NCBI GenBank assembly: GCA_016714745.1
Contig: JADKCG010000021.1
Coordinates: forward strand, 19,137-83,136
DNA: 64,000 nucleotides
Origin: Elusimicrobiota bacterium
GTDB taxonomy: Bacteria; Elusimicrobiota; Elusimicrobia; FEN-1173
Reading direction: 5' to 3'
Shown: positions 35,009-42,614 of the stretch, one piece after another
Position numbering within the stretch: the stretch's first letter is position 1
Layout: every line of letters starts with the position of its first letter
The notes under the pieces: generated by a model
Seen by the model: the letters and a program-made list of their open reading frames with translations, nothing else
The model's database searches: none
Told to the model about the DNA's origin: nothing
Made by a program: the position numbers and the translations under genes

Positions 35009-35302
35009 TCAATAAACCCGCGCTAGCCCCCGGTCAAGTAATTCTTGGTTCAACCATTTACCGTCCCGGTAAACCCGGCCCCACTCCATTCGTTCATCGA
35101 GGCTGTAGAACACATGACCCACAAATCTCCCGTGCAAGTCTTCCTTGCTCGTCCTGATCACTATCTTTTTGGACTTCGCCATTTGATCTCGCACGTAGAC
35201 AAAGGCCTCTTCTCCGCCGTCTTCTTTCAACGGCGGGGCATCCACCTCCGCCAGACGAATCCGCTGGCCAATCAACACATCAAACCCAAGGTCCAGGCGC
35301 AC
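35009..35302 (-). pseudogene. 3' part of DUF1016-SNase gene (separated by the RIT insertion)
   Basis: This fragment encodes most of a staphylococcal-nuclease domain: IRLAEVDAPP contains the conserved Arg and Asp, LHGRFVGHVF the second catalytic Arg, and GKWLNQELLDRGLARVY the family C-terminus. It lacks the N-terminal strand DGDT. That strand is found 5.26 kb away at the end of the frame at 40562-41136 (VVDGDTLLVRL). Removing 35303-40561 and one copy of the CGCAC duplication rejoins the two in frame as DTLLVRLDLGF. A GTG at 35302 could in principle start it alone, but without the metal-site Asp the product should be inactive. Confidence 0.85.
35298..35302. repeat. Target-site duplication, left (CGCAC)
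   Basis: CGCAC here and at 40562-40566 flank the RIT element; the rejoined gene needs only one copy. Confidence 0.75.
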
Positions 35303-35331
35303 TTATGTGACCAGTTTCGTTATGTGACGTG
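35303..35331 (+). repeat. RIT left terminal repeats
   Basis: TTATGTGACCAG (35303-35314) then TTATGTGACGTG (35320-35331), two direct copies of the terminal motif 17 bp apart. Confidence 0.75.
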
Positions 35332-35337
35332 TTCTGC

Positions 35338-36012
35338 TCAAACAAAGAGAATTCTCTCGCTCGAACGTTTATATTCAAGATAGAAACGGTTTGAATGGCG
35401 TCGCATCATCTTGTCCCAATCCATTTGATCTTTTTTCTGATCATACAGCCATTTAAAGTTCTCCACAAGAGCTTGCCCTGTCTCCGGGATGAACGGGATC
35501 CCGACTCCCGCTGTTAAGCGGAGCCCTTCCCAGGAAATAATCCGGGTCGCCATATATTTCCCCTTATCAATCGTCAAATTCATCCCTTGATCGATTATGA
35601 TCGTCTCACCGCTTCTCAGCTGATCCCGTAATCGCACGCGGAAGCCAGCCCCCTTGCCCACAACCTCGTAAAGGGAAAACACCGGCGCCCGGTGGCTCGT
35701 TAAGTATTTCCTCTCCTCCTCTGAAAAATCCCCCGTTTCCCCGTCACACACCGCCTCAATCCATCGTTTCTCCGGCCAGGGGATGTCGTGGATCGCCCGG
35801 TCGAAGATGAAATCCATATTCTCTTCCCCATCTGACGACAAGGATCTCCTGTCTTTCGACAAAAGCCTCAAATCTTCCGCCGCCTGCAATATCAACCCCT
35901 CAGGCAGACAATCCACGATCCGCATCATCAGGTCAATGCCCCTCTTCCGCACATCCCTGTAGTGTTTCAACGGGCGATCGAATACCTCCCTCAACGGGGC
36001 CAAAAATCCCAT
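35338..36012 (-). CDS. Passenger gene of the RIT element, unknown function
   Basis: A 224-residue soluble protein I do not recognise. It has a helical N-terminal half (LREVFDRPLKHYRDVRKRG, RIVDCLPEGLILQAAEDL) and an alpha/beta C-terminal half (FSLYEVVGKGAGFRVRLRD, GETIIIDQGMNLTIDKGKY, WEGLRLTAGVGIPFIPETG in parts). It ends in a basic helix. The ATG at 36012 has GGGGAGG 7 nt upstream, a strong site, and the stop is only 7 bp from the inner terminal repeat. Its position inside the mobile unit and opposite direction to the recombinases make it cargo rather than part of the trio. Confidence 0.7.
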   Translation of the reverse strand: MGFLAPLREVFDRPLKHYRDVRKRGIDLMMRIVDCLPEGLILQAAEDLRLLSKDRRSLSSDGEENMDFIFDRAIHDIPWPEKRWIEAVCDGETGDFSEEERKYLTSHRAPVFSLYEVVGKGAGFRVRLRDQLRSGETIIIDQGMNLTIDKGKYMATRIISWEGLRLTAGVGIPFIPETGQALVENFKWLYDQKKDQMDWDKMMRRHSNRFYLEYKRSSERILFV

Positions 36013-36158
36013 CAGGACGCCTCCCCAAACTTCGATACCGCCGACTCAAGCTTCGTCAGGAAATTCGGATGGATGTTCCATTGCCCCTGCGAGGGGTGGA
36101 CGTTCAAGGTCTTTTGATTCACACGAACCACGCCTTCCACCGTGGTAAAGTACGGGCC

Positions 36159-36542
36159 ATGTCTCTCGACCAACAGATTAAAAGATACCAGAAAGCCTTC
36201 CAGGAGGACAGGCTCTCCAAGCCTGTGCGTTGCCGGTCTTGCGGACGGGAGGGAACCCTTCACTGGCATGCCGTCTACAGACGATCCCTCATCACCTTCA
36301 ACGATCCCGTTGTCATCCCCGTTCGCAGAGTCCTCTGCTCGGTCTGCCGCAAAACCTTCACCATACTGCCGGAATTCGTCCTCAAGTTCCACCGCTACGC
36401 CAAGGCCGTCGTCGACCTCGCCCTACAAAAGCGGAATTCCCTTTCGTACGACGCCGTCGCCGACTTCCTCATGGACCGTTGCCACCGTTGCGTCGCCGTC
36501 TTCACGCTCCATCTCTGGCGCCGCCGGTTCCAAACCTCCTGA
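36159..36542 (+). CDS. DUF6431-like zinc-ribbon protein of the RIT element
   Basis: 127-residue protein with two CxxC pairs, VRCRSCGREGTL and VLCSVCRKTFTILPEF, forming a zinc ribbon. A basic helix (YRRSLITFND, FHRYAKAVVDLALQKR) follows. Such a domain is typical of small proteins accompanying recombinase elements and of transposase N-termini. The start ATG at 36159 has no strong ribosome site. Coding-like sequence continues in another frame for about 200 bp after the stop (INGRITQTYPVTRLFPFLR), so a further single-base shift may have cut it short. The antisense frame 36012-36392 is rejected as its shadow. Confidence 0.6.
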   Translation: MSLDQQIKRYQKAFQEDRLSKPVRCRSCGREGTLHWHAVYRRSLITFNDPVVIPVRRVLCSVCRKTFTILPEFVLKFHRYAKAVVDLALQKRNSLSYDAVADFLMDRCHRCVAVFTLHLWRRRFQTS

Positions 36543-36785
36543 CGTCGGCGAAAACCGGCCCTCCTTCGTTCGACATCGGCCTCGTTCACCGGCGGGACCG
36601 TTCCCCTCAGCCAATAAACGGCCGGATCACCCAAACCTATCCTGTCACCCGCCTCTTTCCCTTCCTCCGAACACTCTTCGGTCGCGCCAATACCCAAATA
36701 TCCACCGACCTCTCCGATCCCGTGGAACCCAGATCCCACAATCCCGTTGATTCCGGCCGCCGCCCTCCCCTTGCTACCGTTCCCC

Positions 36786-38372
36786 ATGAACGCCCGTCAT
36801 CTTTTGGACCGCCTCGAACGCCGTTGGCCGCCTTCTTTGATCCGCTACCGCCAGTGCGTCCGGGTCTTCCTGAAATGGCTCTTCCTTCGCGGCGTCCCTT
36901 TAGGCTCTCTTTCCACCGAACACGCCCGCGATTTCCTCGCCGCTCACCGCGCCGTCGGCGCGCTCCCTTCCACCCTCCACTTCGACAACTTCAGCCTTCG
37001 CCATTTTTTCCGGTGGGGCCGCCGTCAACATCTTTGGCCCATTGTCCCACTTGAAAACTCCGCTTGGCGCCACGCCGCCCGCCGCTCGCCACGCCCCACT
37101 CCTTTCCGCCGTTATTTCTCAGAACTCGACGCACTCCTCCGATACCAATCCCTTCCGGATTCCCGTCTCCTCAACGATTACTCCGCTGACCTTCGTAAAA
37201 ACGGCTTCGGCTACCGCCAAATCAAGTTCATCCTCGCCAACATCGCAACCTTCCTCGAATTCCTCCTCCGTCGGCATAAGCGCACCACCGACGCCTCCCG
37301 CCGCGACGTCGACTCCTTTTTCCATCACGCCCCCTACAACCTCGCCAACGATCACGGCAAAGCCAGGGTCACCTACGTCCTCCGTTTCCTCGCCTTCGCC
37401 AATCCCGACCGCGCCGACGAATTCCGCATCCCTCCGCGCTATCCGCCCAAACCGGATCCCTTCGGTTCCCTCGGCCGCGACTTCCTCGATTTCTGCCGCC
37501 TCCATCGAGGGCTCCGCCCCTCCACGTGTCGCACCCATCGCGATATCCTCATCTCTTTCGATTCTTTCCTCACTCACCGGGGAATCACCAACCTCCGTCG
37601 CCTTTCCCCCAACGATATCGAGGCCTTCTTCCTCGCACGCTCCCTCCGTTTGCGCCCCTCTTCTCAAATGCCCGTTCTCGGCGCCCTCCGCAGCTTCTTC
37701 CGTTTCCTTCACCTGAAATCCCACTTGGCCGTCAACTGGGCACCACGCCTCCCATCCCCCAGCATCTTCAGCGCCAATCGCCGCCCAAAGTCCCTCCCCT
37801 GGCCTCAGGTCGAGCAATTCCTCGCCTCCATCGACCGCTCCTCGCCCCTTGGCAAACGCGACTACGCCATGGCCCTCCTCATGGCCACCCTCGGTATCCG
37901 TTCCCAGGAACTCCCAAACCTCCGCACCCAGGACGTGGACCTCCCCAACCTCCGCCTCTATCTCCAAAGACGCAAGGACGACAAACCCGATGTCCTCCCG
38001 CTCTCCCAATCCCTCGCCCACGCCCTCCGCGATTACCTCGCCGTCCGCCCGAAGGGACTCTTCGACGACCTCTTCCTCTCCGTCCGGCCCCCCGTCAAAC
38101 CCCTCGGCTTCTACGCCCGCGACGCCGTCGCCTTTCGCCTCGCCAAACACTTCCACCGCCACCGCTCCATGCGCGTCTATTTCCTCCGTCACTCCTTCGC
38201 CAAACATCTCCTCGACAACGGCGCCCCTCTTCCGAAAATCGGCGACCTCTTGGGCCACCAATCCCTTTCCTCCACACTCATCTACACCCGCGCCGATGTC
38301 CGCCGCCTCCGCGACGTCGCCGACAACTACGCCGTACTCCTCCCTCGCCCTCCGGGCATGAAAGATGGGTGA
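36786..38372 (+). CDS. RIT tyrosine recombinase A
   Basis: Site-specific tyrosine recombinase of 528 residues, first of the trio. It has two N-terminal SAM-like core-binding regions (RLERRWPPSLIRYRQCVRVF; GRDFLDFCRLHRGLRPSTCR in parts) and a C-terminal catalytic domain. Catalytic residues visible: Arg in LGIRSQELPNLR, Lys in LQRRKDDKPDVLP, RHS in VYFLRHSFAKHLL, GH in DLLGHQSLSS and the nucleophile Tyr in LIYTRADVRRL. The usual first His of HxxR is Tyr here (YFLR). I chose MNARHLL at 36786 over the ATG at 36747, which adds a low-complexity leader; neither has a clear ribosome site. Stop overlaps the next gene. Confidence 0.85.
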   Translation: MNARHLLDRLERRWPPSLIRYRQCVRVFLKWLFLRGVPLGSLSTEHARDFLAAHRAVGALPSTLHFDNFSLRHFFRWGRRQHLWPIVPLENSAWRHAARRSPRPTPFRRYFSELDALLRYQSLPDSRLLNDYSADLRKNGFGYRQIKFILANIATFLEFLLRRHKRTTDASRRDVDSFFHHAPYNLANDHGKARVTYVLRFLAFANPDRADEFRIPPRYPPKPDPFGSLGRDFLDFCRLHRGLRPSTCRTHRDILISFDSFLTHRGITNLRRLSPNDIEAFFLARSLRLRPSSQMPVLGALRSFFRFLHLKSHLAVNWAPRLPSPSIFSANRRPKSLPWPQVEQFLASIDRSSPLGKRDYAMALLMATLGIRSQELPNLRTQDVDLPNLRLYLQRRKDDKPDVLPLSQSLAHALRDYLAVRPKGLFDDLFLSVRPPVKPLGFYARDAVAFRLAKHFHRHRSMRVYFLRHSFAKHLLDNGAPLPKIGDLLGHQSLSSTLIYTRADVRRLRDVADNYAVLLPRPPGMKDG

Positions 38373-39397
38373 CCCCCGTGCCGGAATCTCCCATCCCCTT
38401 CAATTTCCACTGCCCAGGCCTCGCCCCCCTCCTCGAACGCTTCCTCACCCTCCGTCGCCGCCTCGGTTATTCCGTCGACAACAAAGCCCTCATCTACGTC
38501 TACCGCGAACTCGATGCCTTCTTCTCCTTCTACGGTCTCTCCAAACCCTCCGACATCGACGAACCCCACGCCTTCCGCTGGATGTTCGCCATCCCTTCCC
38601 AGTCCGCCACAACCAAAAATATCCGCCTCCAGCGCCTCCGCTCCTTCTGCGCCTACCTCGTTCAAATCGGCCTCCTCAAGGAGGATCCCTCCCGCCGCAT
38701 CCCCTTCCTCCGCCAAAAACCTTACCCGAAACCCCACCTCTATTCCCTCCAGGAACTCGGCGCCATGCTCCACGTCGCCCACAGATGGACCTCACGCCAC
38801 AACCACCATTTCCCAGGCCTCGTCATGGCCGCCTTCATCCACCTCGTCTACGCCTCAGGTCTCCGCCTCGGCGAGGCCCTCAACCTCAAACTCAAAGACT
38901 TCGACCCCGACGAAAATACCCTCGCCCTCTGGAACACCAAGTTCCACAAGGAGCGCCTTGTCCCTCTTTCCCAGGACTCCGCCGACCGACTCTCCCATTT
39001 CCTTTTCCGCCGTTCCCTCCGTTACCCCAACCAATGCCGTCCCGACGACTTCATCTTCTGCCACAAAAACGGCCAATACAGCCGCGTCGGCATGTTCTAT
39101 CTCTTCCGCAACCTCCTCCGCGAAGCCGGCCTCGCCCAAAAACACGGGCCCCGCATCCACGACCTCCGCCACACCTTCGCCGTCCATCGCCTCTACAAGT
39201 GGTACCAGGACGGCGCAGACCCCTTGAACAAACTCCCAGACCTCTCCACCTTCATGGGCCACGCCTGTTTCGAAAATACCCAGGTCTACCTCACCATCAC
39301 CAAGGACCTCCTCCGCGAGGGCGACAAACGCTTCCAGGCCCTCGCCGAGGACACCGCTAAAAAACAGATCCCGCTCCTCCCAAGGCTCCCCTCATGA
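38369..39397 (+). CDS. RIT tyrosine recombinase B
   Basis: 342-residue tyrosine recombinase, second of the trio. N-terminal core-binding domain (APLLERFLTLRRRLGYSV), then catalytic Arg in YASGLRLGEALNLK, Lys in NTKFHKERLVPLS, HxxR in RIHDLRHTFAVHRL, GH in FMGHACFENTQ and nucleophile Tyr in VYLTITKDLL, a full set. I start at the GTG at 38369, which overlaps the recombinase A stop (GGTGACC); a GTG at 38378 is the alternative. A much longer open frame on the same strand runs back through recombinase A and is an artefact of its C-rich codons. Confidence 0.85.
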   Translation: MTPVPESPIPFNFHCPGLAPLLERFLTLRRRLGYSVDNKALIYVYRELDAFFSFYGLSKPSDIDEPHAFRWMFAIPSQSATTKNIRLQRLRSFCAYLVQIGLLKEDPSRRIPFLRQKPYPKPHLYSLQELGAMLHVAHRWTSRHNHHFPGLVMAAFIHLVYASGLRLGEALNLKLKDFDPDENTLALWNTKFHKERLVPLSQDSADRLSHFLFRRSLRYPNQCRPDDFIFCHKNGQYSRVGMFYLFRNLLREAGLAQKHGPRIHDLRHTFAVHRLYKWYQDGADPLNKLPDLSTFMGHACFENTQVYLTITKDLLREGDKRFQALAEDTAKKQIPLLPRLPS

Positions 39398-40560
39398 AAT
39401 CCGACTTGGCCGGACATCTTAAAACGTTCTTCTTCTCCTATCTCCGCCAGCACCGCGGCGTTAGCCCTCTCACCCTCAAATCCTATGCCGACACCTTCCG
39501 CCTCCTCCTCCGTTTCCTCGCCGCACGCCACCGCTCCTCGCGCCCTTTCACCGTTAAAGACCTTCAGGTCAAATCCCTCCTCGCTTTCCTTCAATATCTT
39601 GAAGACAAACACGCCGGGCGATCCAACAGCCCCTTCTCCCGCAACCTTCGCCTCGCCGCCATCCAGTCCTTCTTCAGATACCTTCGCCTCTTCGAGCCCG
39701 CCTTCGAGCCCCTCGCCAGACGGGTCCTCAATATCCCCAGAAAACGAACCCACAAGAATTTCCCCGAATTCCTCACCCGCCATGAGCTTGAGGCCGTTCT
39801 CTCCCAAATCGACCTCGACGCCCCCGACGGCGTCCGCGATCTCTCCATCCTCCTCTTCCTTTACAACACAGGTGCGCGCGCCCAGGAAACCGCCGGCGCC
39901 CAAATCTCTTGGTTCGACTTCCCGAACCGATTCGTCACCATCACCGGCAAGGGCGACAAGTCCCGCTCCACCCCACTTTGGCCCTCCACCGTCCAGTTCC
40001 TCAGACGTTATCTCGACCACCACCGCCGACCCCCCGCTCCTCAAGCCGCCGCCTCCTTCTTCATCAATCAACGCGGGGGACCTTGACCCGTTTCGGCGTC
40101 CGCTCCTCGTCAAAAAATACGTCCACCGCGCCGCCATAAAGTGCCCTTCCCTCGCAAAACGGAAAATCTCCACGCACTCTTTCCGGCATACTACCGCCGT
40201 CCATCTCTTGAAGGCCAGGGTCGACCTCAACGTCATCAAAGACTGGCTCGGCCACGCTTCCGTCAAGTCCACCAAGCGCTATCTCCACACCGACGCCGAT
40301 GACAAACAGCGTACCCTCGAACGTTTCGGCCCGCCCGATTATGTGGTGAGCTCCTCGCCCCCGAAGAGGACGACGGGCCGGACCTCCTTTTGGGTTGGTG
40401 CAAGGATTTATATACGCAAAACCACCCCACCGCCCGATTCCTGGGGCGGGACTTTTATGTTCTCAACTGGATTGTTATGTGGCCAGTCGCATATTCAAGG
40501 AGAAAAACTCCAGTTTCCTTACGACGGAGAAAACGACGGGCCAAAACTCTGGCCACATAA
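39394..40560 (+). CDS. RIT tyrosine recombinase C (three single-base shifts)
   Basis: Third recombinase, starting MKSDLAGHLKTFF with ATG overlapping the previous stop (ATGA). The first frame has the core-binding domain and catalytic Arg in NTGARAQETAGAQ plus Lys in ITGKGDKSRSTPL, and stops at 40086. The family sequence goes on as GGTLTRFGVR in a second frame, then as LVKKYVHRAA and STHSFRHTTAVHLL, WLGHASVKSTKRYLH (HxxR, GH and Tyr) in a third. It appears to end in a fourth as ELLAPEEDDGPDLLLGW, closing with TAA at the very end of the element. Each shift is a one-base loss, the first at a G run. With them repaired the protein would be about 389 residues. Confidence 0.7.
40475..40560 (+). repeat. 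RIT right end, paired inverted 12-mers
   Basis: TTATGTGGCCAG (40475-40486) and its reverse complement CTGGCCACATAA (40549-40560), separated by 62 bp. The outer copy forms the element terminus. Confidence 0.75.
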
Positions 40561-40561
40561 C

Positions 40562-40566
40562 CGCAC
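40562..40566. repeat. Target-site duplication, right (CGCAC)
   Basis: Matches 35298-35302. One extra C (40561) lies between the terminal repeat and the duplication. Confidence 0.7.
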
Positions 40567-41136
40567 AAGGAGAGTATCTCCGTCGACAACTCGAAGAATT
40601 GTCGCCCGGTAAATAAAGGGTTCTCCTGCTGGGCGCTTTAATCGTTTTGGGGTGGTGCCGTTTCCCTTTGTGGGGTCTTCGCCGAAATGGTCCGCTTGGA
40701 TTGCTTTCACCAGTGCGTCTCGCGTCCATTTCTTTTCTATTGCCGTTGTTTCGTAGAACTGGCGGGCCTTATCAACCTTTACCGACAAAAGTTCTCTGAC
40801 ATGCGCCCATGTCAATGGGGTATTTTGGGGGACGCCTTTCGGGTAATACTGATGGTAGAGAACACAACGGACCAAGGTTGTCCGGTCGGCGTGGAGTTCA
40901 TTGGCCAGACGCTCCATGATCGACTGGCCATACCCCGAATTTTCTGTTATTCGCTCCCGTGCGATTCTGGCCCCGCAATTCCAATACGTCCGCATTAATT
41001 CAAAATTAGCCGCCGCTTGCGCGCGGGCCCGTCCGGCATCAATGATCTTCCTCAGGTCAAGGACCAGTTTGTCGAAATTCTGGCCGCTCAAAACCAAATT
41101 TTTCGCCATTTCTTTTCCCTTTGCAGCTGAACCCAT
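40562..41136 (-). pseudogene. 5' part of DUF1016-SNase fusion gene, interrupted by the RIT element
   Basis: Encodes a DUF1016 N-terminal domain (LVLDLRKIIDAGRARAQAAAN, MRTYWNCGARIARERI, SGYGQSIMERLANEL in parts; TWAHVRELLSV) like that of YhcG-type nucleases. A basic linker (GTTPKRLKRPAG) and the first strand of a staphylococcal-nuclease domain, YRATILRVVDGDTLLVRL, follow. The frame then runs into the RIT end. The intact protein would be about 290 residues, with SNase in place of the PDDEXK nuclease usually paired with DUF1016. Start: ATG at 41136 overlapping the upstream stop (TAATG), or MAKN at 41109 with AAAGGG upstream. The element interrupts it, so it is inactive in this copy. Confidence 0.85.
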
Positions 41137-41420
41137 TAACGTCGTCTCAATACCAACTCCAACCCCTCCCGCGCCTTCGCGGCCACGGTTTCGTCAACCG
41201 CCAGAGATTCCAGGTATCCTCGGAACAAATCCGCCGACACTTGGTCCGCCGCGCCCTCAATGGCGGCGGCCAGCGTCAACATCTTTTTCCAATCGTCGCC
41301 GTTGCCCACCATTCGGCGCAAGGCTTGAACTTGCCCGCCGAGGCGGGAGAGCCGCATTTGTATGGTCGTTTGAATGTTCGTCCCTACGGAAATGTCAATC
41401 CGTTTTCGGTTTTTTGCCAT
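41136..41420 (-). CDS. CsoR/RcnR-fold protein lacking metal ligands
   Basis: 94-residue helical protein with the CsoR-family layout: RLSRLGGQVQALRRMVGNG, then KKMLTLAAAIEGAADQVSA, then DLFRGYLESLAVD. In CsoR/FrmR repressors the second helix begins with a metal-binding Cys and the LESC motif supplies the other ligands. Here those positions are Trp (DDWKKM) and Leu (LESLAV), so it should not sense metal in the usual way. It may be a DNA-binding or scaffolding relative. Start taken at MAKNRKR (41420), with GGAGGG 12 nt upstream. Its stop overlaps the nuclease-fusion start (TAATG). Confidence 0.6.
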   Translation of the reverse strand: MAKNRKRIDISVGTNIQTTIQMRLSRLGGQVQALRRMVGNGDDWKKMLTLAAAIEGAADQVSADLFRGYLESLAVDETVAAKAREGLELVLRRR

Positions 41421-41537
41421 ACGACTATCTTTCCCTCCGTGCAACTTTTCGATGGGAGAATCCTAGAAAATCCAAGCTTGATCATGACCAGGCTCGGTGG
41501 TAGAAATGGTTTTGAACCAAGGACCCCAGCCCCACCG

Positions 41538-42611
41538 TCACTGTTGTGTTTTTTCGCTCGTCTGTTTCGTTTTTTGAAAAAGTGTTGAAGCCCCTTCCTT
41601 CCGTTTCAGCAAACGCCAGCTGTCGGCATCCTTGCGGAAGTAACTCGTAAAAAGATGTTTATGCGACCCATCCCTAATTTCCAAAATCGTGCCCACAGGC
41701 AAACGCCCCGGTATTTCCTCCGCTGCAAATTGAAGATCCGCCGAGCGATTGTCTCTTGTGCGGTTGATCTTCTGTCCAAGAAGACGCCGTCCAATTTTCC
41801 CGTCCTTGAAATCCATCACGGCGACATATTCCTTTTTCAAGTGGTTCCATGTGGTCGGGTAATCGGGTTCCTGCGGCACACCAACGAGTGTGCCCAAGAA
41901 GGTTTCAAAACGATTCCCGAGAGACGTTTTTCCCCATTCGGATAAGACGGTCCGCGTTGAAACCACATGCGCCGCTTGATCGACGGGCGGCAACTTCTCC
42001 ATCTTGCCGCTTCCGACTTCATGCAGTGGGATTCCGGCGGCTTCCAAGAACTTGCGTTTAAGCGCATCACGTTTCCGGTTGTCCTCTTCCGCGTGTCCGC
42101 CCCCCTGATATTCAAAAACCAAGCGTGGAAATCCATCTCGGTCACAGACAAGAAAATCCACCCGACATGTCAGAAAATACCAACGGTCCGCTTTCTCAGC
42201 AATGATCGATTCCGCCGCCCCCACCCGTATAAACGCCGCCAAAGGCACCTCGGGGAAAACGAAAGCGTAGGCCCTCTTTAAGGTTCTGTATAGCTCCACG
42301 GCTTTCGGTTTTCCCAAAACCGACATGGTTTTTCCGTTCCGGGGATCAAGCAAAAGCATTTCCCGCAATTCCGGCAACAGGTGGACCCGGTTCCCCTTCT
42401 CAATCTCAATCAAGTCCATCCTTGCCAAGTTCCGCATTAAACCTTTCATCGCTTCCCCGCCAACACCAACGCAAACGGCGGCCTTCTCGGCATCTCCCTC
42501 ACGAGCCAGCTCCACGAGGAAAGCGTATTCCAGATCGTTTAAACCTTCGTGAGCGCCCGATTCGACGGCGCTCTCCATCGCTTTTTTCCTTACCGAAAGT
42601 TTCATCGTCAT
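41538..42611 (-). CDS. DUF2726 putative PDDEXK nuclease with N-terminal winged-helix-like domain
   Basis: 357-residue protein. An N-terminal helical region (about 20-80: LNDLEYAFLVELAREGDAEKA, MKGLMRNLARMDLIEIEKG in parts) looks like a winged helix. A DUF2726 domain follows (VFPEVPLAAFI, CRVDFLVCDRDGFPRLVFEYQGGGH in parts, then KFLEAAGIPLHEV), whose D...E-x-Q core is that of restriction-like nucleases. A C-terminal domain of about 130 residues is unknown (FLGTLVGVPQEPDYP and HLFTSYFRKDADSWRLLK). Start at 42611, 3 bp after the CDF transporter stop, without a ribosome site; MKLS at 42605 is equally possible. It precedes the CsoR-like gene by 118 bp. Confidence 0.7.
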   Translation of the reverse strand: MTMKLSVRKKAMESAVESGAHEGLNDLEYAFLVELAREGDAEKAAVCVGVGGEAMKGLMRNLARMDLIEIEKGNRVHLLPELREMLLLDPRNGKTMSVLGKPKAVELYRTLKRAYAFVFPEVPLAAFIRVGAAESIIAEKADRWYFLTCRVDFLVCDRDGFPRLVFEYQGGGHAEEDNRKRDALKRKFLEAAGIPLHEVGSGKMEKLPPVDQAAHVVSTRTVLSEWGKTSLGNRFETFLGTLVGVPQEPDYPTTWNHLKKEYVAVMDFKDGKIGRRLLGQKINRTRDNRSADLQFAAEEIPGRLPVGTILEIRDGSHKHLFTSYFRKDADSWRLLKRKEGASTLFQKTKQTSEKTQQ

Positions 42612-42614
42612 TCT

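Larger units (their letters stand above)
35303..40560 (+). mobile_element. Recombinase-in-trio (RIT) element
   Basis: A 5.26-kb insertion with three consecutive, overlapping tyrosine recombinase genes on the plus strand (36786-38372, 38369-39397, 39394-40560). This is the defining trait of RIT elements. It also carries a DUF6431-like zinc-ribbon gene and a minus-strand gene of unknown function. Ends: TTATGTGACCAG at 35303-35314 and CTGGCCACATAA at 40549-40560, an 11/12 inverted match. Further copies of the motif occur just inside (35320 TTATGTGACGTG; 40475-40486 TTATGTGGCCAG). Codon use is strongly C-rich at third positions, unlike the neighbours, which fits recent transfer. Confidence 0.88.

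Noticed and set aside
36012..36392. 126-codon minus-strand frame ending at the passenger gene start
   Set aside because: Mostly antisense to the zinc-ribbon gene with its CxxC pairs. Its last 50 codons look protein-like, so I keep some doubt, but no domain or start supports it.
37119..38261. 380-codon antisense frame inside recombinase A
   Set aside because: It mirrors the C-rich codons of the recombinase; composition is almost all Glu, Gly, Ala and Val with no domain, and the plus-strand gene has clear catalytic motifs.
37526..38368. Long N-terminal extension of recombinase B
   Set aside because: Pro/Arg-rich reading of recombinase A in another frame; the GTG overlapping the previous stop gives a normal-length protein.
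39286..40275. 329-codon antisense frame across recombinase C
   Set aside because: Same cause: low-complexity acidic shadow of a real tyrosine recombinase.
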